NCBI GenBank assembly: GCA_026984935.1
Contig: JALSRD010000042.1
Location: forward strand, 1 to 61,120
Reading direction: 5' to 3'
DNA length: 61,120 nucleotides
Origin: Desulfobacterales bacterium
GTDB taxonomy: Bacteria; Desulfobacterota; Desulfobacteria; Desulfobacterales; JALSRD01
The position numbers and the translations under genes were made by a program. How positions within the stretch are numbered: position 1 is the stretch's first letter; each line of letters begins with the position of its first letter. The notes under the pieces are model-generated. The model ran no database searches, was not told the origin of the DNA, and saw only the letters and a program-made list of their open reading frames with translations. Positions 1 to 9,346 of this stretch are shown here, piece by piece.

Positions 1-147
1 CCCCTGGCTTTTCGCACAGCATTCCAGCAAGCATATAGTTACTCCCTTTCAGGAAACCTGCCTCCCTACGCCCACGGCCATGGAAAACCGGGCGTGGTGG
101 CCTAATGAACGAAAGCCATCCCGGATTTTAACCCCTATATCACGAAC

Positions 148-1170
148 ATGAAAAAAAGGACTTTATTCATGCCAAATGTATCCACGCGAACTTGTTGCAC
201 CATCATTTCTCGTACCGTCATTTCTATTTTTGCCGCCGTCGTGCTGGGCACGGGCATTGCCCCCCTGTCGGCCGCTGAAACACCCAAAACCATCGCCGCC
301 ACCGTCAACGGGACCGCTATCACCCGGCAGGCGCTGAACAGCGAATTCGCCCAGGCCAAACGGCGCAGCACGCAGCAGGGCAAGGTGCTGACCGACGCCC
401 AGGCGAAAACCATGCGGCAAAATATCCTGGAGCGTCTCATCGAGCAGGAGCTGCTCTTTCAGCAAAGCCAGAAGGAAAATATCCGTATCCCGGACAGTGC
501 GGTGGCCGAGCACCTGGCAAAACTCAAAGCGCGCTTTCCATCCACCGATGCTTTCGACAAAGCCTTGAAAGACATGCAGATCAGCGAAGCGGACCTTAAA
601 GCCAAAACACGCCAGGGACTCGCCATTCAGAAACTGATCAAGACCGAGGTTGCCGACAAAATCGTGGTTTCCGACGATCAGGCGCATAAGTTTTATACAT
701 CCCACCCTGAATATTTCAAGCAACCCGAGCAGGTCAAAGCCAGCCATATCCTGATCAAGGTGGACGCCAAGGCCGACAAGCAACAACAGGCGGCGGCAAA
801 AAAGAAAATCGAAGACATCCAGCAGCAGATCAAGCAAGGCGGTGATTTCGGAGCGCTGGCCAAGAAGTATTCCGAGGGGCCCAGCGGCGCACGCGGGGGA
901 GACCTGGGGTTTTTCAGCCGCGGCCAGATGGTCAAGCCCTTCGAGGACGCGGCTTTTGCCCTCAAGCCGGGGCAGGTGAGCAATGTTGTCAAAACGCGCT
1001 TCGGTTATCACCTGATTAAAGTCACGGGAAAGAAAGCCGCCGGCAGCGTGCCTTACAGAGACGTCAAGGCGAAAATCACCAGCTTTTTAAAGCAGCAGGA
1101 GACAAACGCCGGCATACAGAAGTACGTCGAAAAACTGAAGCAAAACGCCCAAATCGAAAAATCCCTGTAA
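148..1170 (+). CDS. Secreted parvulin-type peptidyl-prolyl cis-trans isomerase (SurA/PpiC-like)
   Basis: Protein of 340 residues. The N-terminus is a Lys/Arg stretch followed by a hydrophobic segment ending near LSAA (about residue 43), which reads as a signal peptide, so export to the periplasm is expected. Residues ~50-190 are a helical SurA-N-like chaperone region containing a 'VNG..ITRQ' opening. Residues ~195-290 form a rotamase/parvulin domain with the hallmark 'ASHILIK', 'GGDLGFF' and 'GYHLIKV' segments. A helical tail follows. The family isomerises Xaa-Pro bonds and assists folding of exported and outer-membrane proteins. It stands alone, with a convergent cupin gene downstream. The upstream 147 bases show no gene. 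The family is secure; the client proteins are unknown. Confidence 0.9.
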   Translation: MKKRTLFMPNVSTRTCCTIISRTVISIFAAVVLGTGIAPLSAAETPKTIAATVNGTAITRQALNSEFAQAKRRSTQQGKVLTDAQAKTMRQNILERLIEQELLFQQSQKENIRIPDSAVAEHLAKLKARFPSTDAFDKALKDMQISEADLKAKTRQGLAIQKLIKTEVADKIVVSDDQAHKFYTSHPEYFKQPEQVKASHILIKVDAKADKQQQAAAKKKIEDIQQQIKQGGDFGALAKKYSEGPSGARGGDLGFFSRGQMVKPFEDAAFALKPGQVSNVVKTRFGYHLIKVTGKKAAGSVPYRDVKAKITSFLKQQETNAGIQKYVEKLKQNAQIEKSL

Positions 1171-1272
1171 GGGCCACGGAATGGACAGCATCCACAAAGT
1201 GAACGCCGGATTTCTGTTCGTGTGCAAGGCACATCAACGAACACAAGCTTTACATACTTCGACGTACTGTAA

Positions 1273-1623
1273 CTATATCTGGTGGCCTTCCTTGGGCACG
1301 ATGCAGATGAAACGGAAGGTATCAGCGCCGGCGTTTCGAAACTGGTGCCGGCAGCCGGACGGCACAAAAGCATAGGTGCCGGCGGAAACGGGGGTGTCCT
1401 GGCCGTCCATGTGCAGCACCCCCCTTCCGGCAACGATATAGTTGATATGCGGCCAGTCGTGGGCGTGACTGGGCGTGTACCCGCCGCGTCCCAGTTCGAT
1501 CAGCCGCATGACATGGTCCTGCCAGCCCTGCTCGGGCGAAACCAATACCTTCATGGTAACATTTTTCACCTCCGGGCTTTCCAGGTGATGCCCCTCGGTG
1601 TCCTTTTCGTGGGCGATGATCAT
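1273..1623 (-). CDS. Single-domain cupin protein
   Basis: A 116-residue small beta-barrel protein. Cupin motif 1 is visible as 'GGYTPSHAHDWPH' and motif 2 as the 'AGTYAFVPSGCRHQFRN' segment, giving His ligands for a metal. The start at 1623 was chosen because AGGGAGG precedes that ATG at good spacing; an in-frame start 39 bases further upstream lacks one. Small cupins serve as metal-dependent enzymes or ligand binders, and the substrate cannot be read from sequence. It is convergent with the PPIase gene and divergent from the membrane protein gene at 1861. Confidence 0.8.
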   Translation of the reverse strand: MIIAHEKDTEGHHLESPEVKNVTMKVLVSPEQGWQDHVMRLIELGRGGYTPSHAHDWPHINYIVAGRGVLHMDGQDTPVSAGTYAFVPSGCRHQFRNAGADTFRFICIVPKEGHQI

Positions 1624-1860
1624 GGCTTTAACCTCCCTTTCACGGCAGTTTATCTGCTCCAAAGCATTGCCTTGGCGCTTGCATAAACATGCACCCGGTG
1701 TGCGGACCTGTCAAGGTGTGGCCGCACGCGCACACCTTTTGTTCAGGCAGCCCTTGGGTCTTGATCTTTAGGCCCCGACGTGGCATTCTGCCGGTGTAAC
1801 CTGACGCCCGTATTGCCGCCTGTCTGCGCACAGCCGTGCAGGCAGCCAACAGGAGGGACA

Positions 1861-2235
1861 ATGATGAAATGGATTCTGTACGCCATCAGTCTGCTGTGGA
1901 TTGCCAGCGGGGCCGGTGCTATTCTCTACACCGCGCAATGGCGGAATCTGATGAAGGTTTTATTCGAAAAGACGCGCTACCGGGTGTGGGGCGGCGTGGA
2001 AACCGGCGGTGGATTCCTGCTCCTTTTGGCCGCATCCGCCAGCCGCATCCCCTGGGCGGTGGCTGCTCTGGGAATTGTCGCCATGGCCGAAGGGGTGCTT
2101 TTTTTGCTCAATCCGGGTGATGCCGCCCGGAAACTGACGACCTGGTATGTGGAGGCGCTCTCGGACCAGGCCCACCGTCTCATCGGCATCATTGCGCTGG
2201 TGCTGGGAACGGCGGTGCTCTCCTGGATTCGGTAA
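1861..2235 (+). CDS. Small integral membrane protein of unknown function
   Basis: A 124-residue hydrophobic protein with about four predicted membrane segments: near residues 5-22, 45-62, 65-83 and the C-terminal 20 residues. The start is set by AGGAGG just upstream of ATGATG at 1861; the open frame runs further upstream without a ribosome-binding site. I do not recognise a characterised family. It lies 16 bases before the molybdenum-carrier-like gene, so the two are probably co-transcribed. Confidence 0.75.
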   Translation: MMKWILYAISLLWIASGAGAILYTAQWRNLMKVLFEKTRYRVWGGVETGGGFLLLLAASASRIPWAVAALGIVAMAEGVLFLLNPGDAARKLTTWYVEALSDQAHRLIGIIALVLGTAVLSWIR

Positions 2236-2251
2236 TGGAGGTCTTTGCGCA

Positions 2252-3052
2252 ATGATTCGCAAGATCATCTCCGGCGGCCAGACCGGTGCCGACCAGGGCG
2301 CCCTGGATGCCGCCATCAAGCTGGGGATTTCCCACGGCGGCTGGATTCCCAAGGGGCGCAAAACCGAAGCCGGCAAACTGCCGGAAAGTTACGACATGCA
2401 GGAGATGCGCACGGCCAACTACGCCGCACGTACGGAACGGAACGTCATGGCGTCGGACGGCACCCTGATCCTGTCCCACGGCCAGCTCAAAGGCGGGTCG
2501 GCCCTGACCTGGCGCCTGGCCCACAAACACGCCCAACCCTGCCTGCACGTCGATCTGTCATCCATATCCAAATTCCAGGCGGCGCTGAACATCAGCCGCT
2601 GGCTGACCGAACATCGTATTCAGATACTCAACGTCGCCGGCCCGCGCGCCAGCCAGGACAACCGCATTTACGAAGACACCCGCCAAATCATAGAAAGCGT
2701 CTACCTGCTCAACCTGACCGACACAAAAGGTTTGGACGCACCGCCCGCACCTTCCGGCGATATGCCGGAAAACGTCCAGCAGGCCGTGCAGATCCTGGTT
2801 GACAGGCTCTCTTTCCAAGACCAAATCAAGATCGCCAACCTGTCTGAACGGGAACTTTCCTCTCTGCGGGTGCCCATCGGGGAGTTCGTCAGCAACAGCT
2901 TCGGCCTTTGGTACGGTAATCCGCGCCTGATGACCTCCTGCCGCTTTCTCTCCAAAAACACCCGTCTGAGCCCGGAAGAAGCCGCCGACTTCATCATCCG
3001 CCGGCTGTGGCTGCAGCTGCGCGACACCCACAAAATCCGGGTAATCAAGTAA
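2252..3052 (+). CDS. YpsA-like Rossmann protein, 'putative molybdenum carrier' family
   Basis: A 266-residue cytoplasmic protein. Residues 1-145 match the circularly permuted YpsA/MoCo-carrier type: 'ISGGQTGADQGALDAA' at the N-terminus, a 'GWIPKGRKTE' segment and 'GGSALTWRLA'. This is a nucleotide- or cofactor-binding Rossmann-like fold. Residues ~175-266 are a separate helical region ('GEFVSNSFGLWYGNP', 'SPEEAADFIIRRLW') seen as a stand-alone uncharacterised domain in other bacteria. The ATG at 2252 lies just after the upstream gene with GGAGGT before it. The molybdenum-carrier name comes from distant similarity; real ligand and role are unknown. Confidence 0.75.
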   Translation: MIRKIISGGQTGADQGALDAAIKLGISHGGWIPKGRKTEAGKLPESYDMQEMRTANYAARTERNVMASDGTLILSHGQLKGGSALTWRLAHKHAQPCLHVDLSSISKFQAALNISRWLTEHRIQILNVAGPRASQDNRIYEDTRQIIESVYLLNLTDTKGLDAPPAPSGDMPENVQQAVQILVDRLSFQDQIKIANLSERELSSLRVPIGEFVSNSFGLWYGNPRLMTSCRFLSKNTRLSPEEAADFIIRRLWLQLRDTHKIRVIK

Positions 3053-3118
3053 CCGCGGCAGTGCCCGGGAAACGGTGCAAAAGGCAGGCCCACCGTTTGC
3101 AGAGGCCAACCACCGTGT

Positions 3119-4555
3119 TTACGGCCGGCTGAAACCCGCCAGAATTCTGGCGCTGGCGACTTCCAGGTTATGCCAGGCCTGCCTGAGCGAAACCAGCGCC
3201 AAGGCCAGCCTTGCCTGCGCGGTGATCAGGTTGCGCTGGGCCTCGTTGAGCCGCACCAGCGACGCCTGCCCGGCCTTGTACTCCTTTTCGATAAGATCCC
3301 GATTCTGGTTGACCAGGGCCGTATTGGTGCGCTGCAGCCGCAGTTCGGCCTGGGCGCGCTTCAAATCCGCCAGGGCCTTTTGCACGTCATCCGCCGCTGC
3401 GAGCTTCAGTTCCTGCAGCTTTTTCTGGATTTCCATGGTCCGGCTTTTGGCTTCCCAAACCTTGGCACGTGTCGACCCGCCGGCAAAGAGGTTGTACGAC
3501 AGGTTCAGGGCCACGGTATTGCCGAAATCATCGGCCTCGAAGCGCGCGCTGTTGGTGCGTTGGCCGTCCAGAGACCCCAGCAGGTCCAAACGCGGATAGT
3601 ATTCAGAACCGGCCACTTTTTCATTGGACTGCGCCGCCTGGACGCCGTATTCAGCCTGCAGGATATCAGGCCGGTGCCGGTACGCGTACTGCAAAATGGT
3701 TTCTGCGGCTGGCAGCAGCATCTCCTGCGGCGTTTCCTTCTCCAGCGCCGCCAGCCGGACCCCGGCGGGCAGCCCGGCACCGGAAATCCCCATGAGCGCC
3801 GCCAGGCCGTGCAAGGCCGTTTCGTAGGCCCGTTGCTGCCCGTAACGCAGCGATTTGGAGGCGTTGACCTGGATCTTGAAGTTCAGGATGTCGCTCATTG
3901 AACCGGTTCCGGCTGTATAGCGCGCCTGGGCGTCTTCGACCTGCCGCTGGTTGAAGGCCTCGTCGGCCCTGGCGATGGCGACATTTTCGCGCGCCAGCTG
4001 GGCGCTGAAGTAACTGTCGGCCACGGCCGACAGCAGCAGACGCCGGGCTTCGTTGAGCGCCTGGCGGCTCTGCTGTTCGGCGAAACGCGCGGCGGCATTG
4101 GAAAAACGCCGTGCAAAGCCGTCGAAAACCGTCCAGCTGGCGGCCAGGCTGGCGCTGTAATTGCTCTGGGGATCCTCAAAGCTCGTCAGAAAAAAACCAT
4201 TGCGGCCACCGGCAATCTGGGCCTGATCAAAAATATTGGCCGCAAGGTCGGTACGCGCGCCCGATCCGGTGATATCCAGCCGCGGCCAGTAGGCGGCCTG
4301 CGCCCGGCGCACCCGCGCCCGGGCCTGGGCGACGCGGCTCTGGGCTGCTGCCAGCGTCGGGCTGCCGGCCAGTGCAATGCGCTGGGCCGTTGCCAGCTTC
4401 AGGACCCGGATATGTTTTCCCAGCTCCGCCGCAGTCACTGGCGATTGTACGGGAGACGCCCCCCCGGGCGGCGGCTGCTCCTGCGTCCAAACGCGGTTTG
4501 CCGTTATCCCTAAAACTGCCAACCCCAGCCAGAGTGCGAAAACATGCCGTGCCAT
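3119..4555 (-). CDS. TolC-family outer membrane efflux channel
   Basis: A 478-residue protein with a signal peptide (hydrophobic residues 3-20). Two homologous halves rich in Ala/Gln/Arg coiled coil are typical of the OEP family, e.g. the 'SRVAQARARVRRAQAAYWP' and 'GVQAAQSNEKVAGSEYYPRLDL' segments that start the strand-forming parts. It would form the trimeric outer-membrane duct for the RND pump encoded just upstream in the same direction. About 160 bases separate it from the pump gene, and that gap is largely filled by a palindromic repeat. Transcription from the same operon is likely but not certain. Confidence 0.9.
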   Translation of the reverse strand: MARHVFALWLGLAVLGITANRVWTQEQPPPGGASPVQSPVTAAELGKHIRVLKLATAQRIALAGSPTLAAAQSRVAQARARVRRAQAAYWPRLDITGSGARTDLAANIFDQAQIAGGRNGFFLTSFEDPQSNYSASLAASWTVFDGFARRFSNAAARFAEQQSRQALNEARRLLLSAVADSYFSAQLARENVAIARADEAFNQRQVEDAQARYTAGTGSMSDILNFKIQVNASKSLRYGQQRAYETALHGLAALMGISGAGLPAGVRLAALEKETPQEMLLPAAETILQYAYRHRPDILQAEYGVQAAQSNEKVAGSEYYPRLDLLGSLDGQRTNSARFEADDFGNTVALNLSYNLFAGGSTRAKVWEAKSRTMEIQKKLQELKLAAADDVQKALADLKRAQAELRLQRTNTALVNQNRDLIEKEYKAGQASLVRLNEAQRNLITAQARLALALVSLRQAWHNLEVASARILAGFSRP

Positions 4556-4581
4556 CGCTGCCGTTTCTCCAGAGAATTAAT

Positions 4582-4675
4582 GATTTTGTAAAAAAAGTCC
4601 GGACTTCCCGCTGCGGCAGGCCTTTCACCGAAAAGTCCTGCCATTCGCTCGCAATCGACTTTTTACGGATCTGTC
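4582..4675. repeat. Imperfect palindromic repeat, copy A
   Basis: A ~94-bp element whose ends are inverted: GT-A7-GTCCGG at the left, CGAC-T5-ACGG at the right. It shares three blocks with 42876-42966 in the same order and spacing: the left arm with TTCCCGC after it, a central ACCGAAAAGTC, and a right end CTTTTTACG..TCTGTC. It occupies most of the gap between the RND pump and TolC genes. The transcript could fold into a long hairpin. No coding capacity. Confidence 0.7.
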
Positions 4676-4714
4676 AATTTTTTATGTATGCATCCCGGAG
4701 TCATTTCACCACCA

Positions 4715-7700
4715 TCATGCATCGCCTGTCACACCGGGTCCTGTCCCGGCTGCCGGCCGGTGGTTATATCGCCGACTGGCTGGCTCAACGCCTTCGCGCG
4801 TCGGCGGCCAGAAGCCTTTTTTCAGGCGGTATGCCAGGCAGCGCAGGTCGTTTAAGATGACCAGCAGGCTCGGAATCAGCACCAGGGTCAGCAGGGTGGC
4901 AAAGGCCACGCCGGCGGCAATGGATATGGCCATGGGAATCAGAAATTGGGCCTGCAGGTCCCTTTCCATGATCAGCGGTGCCAGTCCGCCCACGGTGGTG
5001 ATGGTGGTCAGCACGATGGCCCGGAAGCGCCGCGCCCCGCCCTGCCGGATGGCGTCGAAAAAAGGCAGGCCCTCGGCCAGGTTCTCATTGACGCGTTCGA
5101 TGAGCACAATGGCATCGTTGACCACCACGCCGCCCATGGCCACGATCCCGAACACGCTCATCAAAGACAGATCGAACCCCAGCAGCAGGTGTCCGATGAT
5201 GGCGCCGATGACGCCGAAGGGGATCGTAAACATGATCACCAAAGGCTGCACGTAAGAACGGAACATGGTGGCGATAATGATAAAAATTCCCAACAGGGCC
5301 AATGGATAGCCGATGTAGAGGCTGTTGAAAGACTCACGCATTTTCTTCTTTTCCCCCTGCAGGGAAATCGTCAGGTCCGGATAGCGCCGGCGCAGCTGCG
5401 GGAAAAAGTCGGCGTTCAGCTTGGCAAAAATCTCATTGGCGTTGGCGAGGGCGCTGTTGACATCGGCGCTGACGGCCACCCGCCGCATGCCGTCCGTGCG
5501 CGTAATTGTGGCAAAGCCCGGACCGAAAGTAACATCAGCCACTGACATCAGGGGGACTTCACCACCGCCGGGTGTCCGGATCCAGAGTTGTTCGAGATCC
5601 GCGAGCCGGCGGCGTTCTTTGTCGGTATAGCGCACTTTGACGCGGATGTCATCGCGCCCGCGCTGCAGGCGCAGGGCTTCATCGCCAAAGTAGCCGGCGT
5701 GCATCTTGCGCGCCAGGTCCTGCACGGTCAAACCCAGTGTGCGGGCTTCGGGTTTCAGTTTCAGGCGCAGCTCGTTTTTCCCGGGCGAAAAATCGGAACG
5801 GATCTGGTAGACCCCTTCGAACTGCTGCAGTGCCGTTTTCAAATCATCGGAGGCGGCCAGAATCTGGTGCATGTCGTGCCCCTGCAGCCAGACCTCGATG
5901 GGCGCACCCGGCGGTCCGGCCTTGAGGCCTTCGAAAGTCAACGATTTGATGCCGGCAATGGGGCCGACTTCCCTCTCCCAGGCCGCCATGATGTCGTTGG
6001 CATGAATCCCCCTTCTCTCTGAATCCAGCAGAAAGACCTGCACGGCGCCCAGGTTGGGTCCGCTGCGGGGCATCTGCTCCAGGGTCTGGCCCACCAGGGT
6101 CAACCGGTTGACCACCAGCGGATCGCCCGATCGTGTGTGCGTGCGTCCGGCCAGGCGCATGAGTGCCCCCTCCACCTGTCGGACGGCCCGGCGTGTGGCT
6201 TCCGGCGGTGTGCCGTTGGGAAATTCGATGGTGGCGGTGATGACGAACCCGTCCACCTTGGGGAAAACTTCGAACTTGAGAAACCCGCCGCGCACCAGCC
6301 CGACGGTCAGCAGCAAAGTGGCAATGGCTGAAAAAAAGGAGATGTAGCGCCAGTACAGCGCCCGGCGCAGGAAAGGCGCGTAAAGACGGTTGACCACCCA
6401 CTCCAGGCCGTTGGCGGTCATTTCATGAAAACGCTCGCCGGCGCGACGCCAGTTCGGACGTCTCCTTTTCCCGCGGCTGTTTAAATCAGGCAGATGGCTC
6501 AGGTGCGCCGGCAACAGAATCAGGGATTCCACCAGCGAAATCATCAGGCAGGCGATCACCACGGCCGGCAGGATGGCAATGAATTTTCCCATGATGCCGC
6601 CGATGAAGTACAGCGGAATAAAAGCCACCACCGTGGTGGTCACCGCGGCAACCACCGGCATGGCCACTTCACTGGTGCCTTCGACCGCGGCCATGAAAGG
6701 CGGCTGGCCGCGTTTGCGGTGCACGTAGATACTTTCCCCCACCACGATGGCATCATCCACCAGGATGCCCAGCACCATAATCAGGCCGAACAGCGACACC
6801 ATGTTGATGGTGGCCCCCTGCCCCCACACGATGGCCAACGCCCCGGCGATGGAGACGGGCACACCCAGGCCCACCCAGAAGCTCAGCCGCAGGTCCAGGA
6901 AGACCCACAGCAGGGCAAACACCAGAAAAATGCCGATGGCGCCGTTTTTCAGCAGCAGGTTGATGCGCGCCCGCAGCATGTGGGTGCTGTCGTAGAGCAC
7001 CTTGATGGCCACGCCGCCGGGCAGCGCCGCCTGTGTGCGGGCAACGAAGCGGCTGACCGCCCTGGAAATGGCCAGCGAGTCCTCTTCGTGGGTCTTGGAG
7101 ACGATCAGCAGCAGCGCGGGCTTTCCGTTGACCGTGGCCTGCACCGGATCCTCGGTAAACCCGTCCCGGATGGTGGCCAGCCGGTCAAGGGTGATCACCT
7201 CGCCCTGGGGGCCGGCCAGTACCACAATGGAGGCGAACTCCTTGCCGGTGTATTTGCGGCCGATGGTGCGCACACGGATCTCCTCGCCTTCGGTGCGCAG
7301 CGTTCCGCCGGCGAGATTCAGGTTGCTGCGCCGCACGGCAGCGGCCACCTGGGCCAGCGTGAGGCCGTATTCCCGCAAACGTTTATCGGAAAGTTCAATG
7401 GAAATTTCATAATTTCGCGCGCCGAAAACCGAAACCCGCGAGATGGCAGGCAGCGCTTCGATTTTGTCCTTCACCTGTTCGGCCCATTCCTTCAGGCGCC
7501 GCTCCGCCATATCACCCGAAAGTGAAATCACCATCACCGTGTCCCGCAGGATCACCTTTGAAATAACCGGATTTTCGGCATCCACCGGAAAAGTCGAAAT
7601 AGCGTTGACCTTGCTTCGCACCCGCTCGAGCACATCATCGACGTTGTAACCCTTCTTGACTTCGATGACCGCCGTGCCGGCATTTTCCTTTGATCGCGTG

Positions 7701-7945
7701 GTGTACTGCTTGACGCCCTCCATTCCCTCCAGGACATCCTCGATCTTGCGGCTGATGCTCTCCTCCACTTCTTCGGGATCGGCGCCGGGATAGGGCACGC
7801 TGATGGAGATCATGTCCAGTGAAAACTCCGGAAAAGTCTCCCGGATCATGTGGCGGGCAGCCATCAGCCCGCCGAGGAAGATCAGCGCCAAGATGATATT
7901 CGAAAACACCCGATTGCGGGTAAAGGCGGATAAAACGGATTTCAT
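4715..7945 (-). CDS. RND efflux pump, inner-membrane transporter (AcrB/MexB-like)
   Basis: About 1076 residues, normal for the hydrophobe/amphiphile-efflux RND family. Two repeated halves each start with a membrane helix ('NIILALIFLGG', 'YPLALLGIFIIIATMF'), with large periplasmic loops between TM1-TM2 and TM7-TM8. The proton-relay motif 'GILVDDAIVVGE' lies in TM4, with a second-half counterpart 'GGVVVNDAIVLIER'. ATG at 7945 was chosen because it forms a 4-base ATGA overlap with the end of the membrane fusion gene; the open frame continues upstream only as an overlap. It exports small toxic molecules using proton motive force in complex with the neighbouring MFP and TolC proteins. Substrate unknown. 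Confidence 0.93.
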   Translation of the reverse strand: MKSVLSAFTRNRVFSNIILALIFLGGLMAARHMIRETFPEFSLDMISISVPYPGADPEEVEESISRKIEDVLEGMEGVKQYTTRSKENAGTAVIEVKKGYNVDDVLERVRSKVNAISTFPVDAENPVISKVILRDTVMVISLSGDMAERRLKEWAEQVKDKIEALPAISRVSVFGARNYEISIELSDKRLREYGLTLAQVAAAVRRSNLNLAGGTLRTEGEEIRVRTIGRKYTGKEFASIVVLAGPQGEVITLDRLATIRDGFTEDPVQATVNGKPALLLIVSKTHEEDSLAISRAVSRFVARTQAALPGGVAIKVLYDSTHMLRARINLLLKNGAIGIFLVFALLWVFLDLRLSFWVGLGVPVSIAGALAIVWGQGATINMVSLFGLIMVLGILVDDAIVVGESIYVHRKRGQPPFMAAVEGTSEVAMPVVAAVTTTVVAFIPLYFIGGIMGKFIAILPAVVIACLMISLVESLILLPAHLSHLPDLNSRGKRRRPNWRRAGERFHEMTANGLEWVVNRLYAPFLRRALYWRYISFFSAIATLLLTVGLVRGGFLKFEVFPKVDGFVITATIEFPNGTPPEATRRAVRQVEGALMRLAGRTHTRSGDPLVVNRLTLVGQTLEQMPRSGPNLGAVQVFLLDSERRGIHANDIMAAWEREVGPIAGIKSLTFEGLKAGPPGAPIEVWLQGHDMHQILAASDDLKTALQQFEGVYQIRSDFSPGKNELRLKLKPEARTLGLTVQDLARKMHAGYFGDEALRLQRGRDDIRVKVRYTDKERRRLADLEQLWIRTPGGGEVPLMSVADVTFGPGFATITRTDGMRRVAVSADVNSALANANEIFAKLNADFFPQLRRRYPDLTISLQGEKKKMRESFNSLYIGYPLALLGIFIIIATMFRSYVQPLVIMFTIPFGVIGAIIGHLLLGFDLSLMSVFGIVAMGGVVVNDAIVLIERVNENLAEGLPFFDAIRQGGARRFRAIVLTTITTVGGLAPLIMERDLQAQFLIPMAISIAAGVAFATLLTLVLIPSLLVILNDLRCLAYRLKKGFWPPTREGVEPASRRYNHRPAAGTGPGVTGDA

Positions 7946-9294
7946 GAACCTTGCGCCGGTATTTGGGGATGGACGACCTGCAGCAGGCTGTTTTCCAACG
8001 GATTGACCAGGCGCGTGACAATGACCCTGTCGCCGTCCCGCAGGCCTCTGGATATCAGGGCATCGGGCCCCTGAATGCGGGCCACCTCGACCGCTGTCGT
8101 TTTCAGGCGCCCGGAAACGTCCAGGAAAACGGTTTTCTGAAAACTCACGGCCCAGCGCGGTATGCGGTAGACACGGACGAGGGTCTTTCCAGGAATTTCG
8201 ACCCGGCAGAACATGCCGGCCACCAGCGGCAGCGCGCCTTTTTCCCGGTATCGCACGGCATCGGCCTGGATTCGCACGGCCACCGTCAATGTACGCGTTT
8301 GGCGGTCGAATTCCACGACGCGGTCCAAACGCCCCCGCCAGACATGCTCGGACGGGTCCTGGGTCCAGCGGATCCGGCACATCACCGGCACAAGGCGCGC
8401 AAACCAGCCTGACGGTTTCGTAAAGGTGTTTTCATCGAAACGCAGGTAACGCCGGGCGTCACGGCTGTCGATGGGGACCCGGATCTCCAGCACCGAATCG
8501 TCGGCCAGCGTCAACAGGTGCTGCCCGGCGGTCACGTACTGGCCCCGCTCCACAGACTGGGTTTCGACCCGCCCGTTAAAGGGCGCTCTGACCGTACAGC
8601 GCGCCAGATTGTCCGCCGCCAGGGATTGCGCGGCCCGGGCCGCCTTCAGGCTGCTTTCGGCCTCCCGGATCTGCAGGGGGTAAAGCGCCACGGCCTCGGC
8701 CATCTGGTCGGCCCGGTCGCGGGCATTGTTAAAGGCACGCTCGGCCGCATCCACGCCGGAACGCGACCCCACCTTGTCCTTTTCAAAGAGACGCCTGAGC
8801 CGCTTGAACTCGGCCGCCGCCAGGTCGCGGCTGCGGGTGAGCGTTTTCAGGCGCCGGCGATCAATTTCGAGCTGCTTTTCCAGGCGCTTGATCCTGGCCT
8901 GGGCCTGCTGCACGCTGGCCGCCGCCTGGCGGTAGGCCGCCTCGTAGTTGCGGGGATCGATCCTGAAAATCACGCGCCCCTTGGAAATGATTTCACCTTC
9001 GTCCAGGCCGGGGTAGATCTCAACGATACGGCCGGACACTTCCGCGGAGATGGGAACCACATCGACGGCCCGGACATTGCCGTAACCGCTGATCGAAACC
9101 CGTGCATCTTCCGCATGCACGGCAAGCACCCGCACCTGCAGCGCGCGTTCGACGTGTGCGGCTTTGGCCGGCGGTTTTTTAAAGCTTGCCAGCACCAGCA
9201 TGCCGGCGATTCCCGCCAGCAGGACGGCGGCACAGATTCCCACACGCAGCAAAACCTGCGCAGGCGCTCGAACGGGCGGTTCGGTCGATTTCAT
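7942..9294 (-). CDS. RND membrane fusion (periplasmic adaptor) protein, HlyD/AcrA family
   Basis: About 450 residues. A membrane anchor or signal segment lies at residues ~14-35. Barrel-sandwich and lipoyl-like halves follow ('SGRIVEIYPGLDEGEIISKGRVIFRID' and 'CTVRAPFNGRVETQSVERGQYV'), flanking a long alpha-helical hairpin rich in Arg, Gln and Ala. A beta-barrel and membrane-proximal domain finish the protein. The start at 9294 (MKSTEPP) places the hydrophobic segment at the N-terminus; an upstream in-frame ATG would overlap the kinase gene. Its stop overlaps the pump start, so synthesis is coupled. Confidence 0.9.
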   Translation of the reverse strand: MKSTEPPVRAPAQVLLRVGICAAVLLAGIAGMLVLASFKKPPAKAAHVERALQVRVLAVHAEDARVSISGYGNVRAVDVVPISAEVSGRIVEIYPGLDEGEIISKGRVIFRIDPRNYEAAYRQAAASVQQAQARIKRLEKQLEIDRRRLKTLTRSRDLAAAEFKRLRRLFEKDKVGSRSGVDAAERAFNNARDRADQMAEAVALYPLQIREAESSLKAARAAQSLAADNLARCTVRAPFNGRVETQSVERGQYVTAGQHLLTLADDSVLEIRVPIDSRDARRYLRFDENTFTKPSGWFARLVPVMCRIRWTQDPSEHVWRGRLDRVVEFDRQTRTLTVAVRIQADAVRYREKGALPLVAGMFCRVEIPGKTLVRVYRIPRWAVSFQKTVFLDVSGRLKTTAVEVARIQGPDALISRGLRDGDRVIVTRLVNPLENSLLQVVHPQIPAQGS

Positions 9295-9346
9295 GTATGG
9301 CTTCTCCGGCAACCGGGTCCGTGGCGCAAAAAACGGCGGCTGCGGT

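Noticed and set aside
163-1011. Long open frames on the opposite strand of clear genes, here and throughout the window (e.g. 20380-22011, 27432-28958, 28987-30492)
   Set aside because: High GC content creates long antisense frames. Their translations are low-complexity, His/Gln/Arg-rich and lack motifs, while the other strand has well-known proteins.
7946-8380. Upstream extension of the RND pump frame
   Set aside because: It overlaps the membrane fusion gene and encodes nothing RND-like before the ATG at 7945, which is coupled by ATGA.
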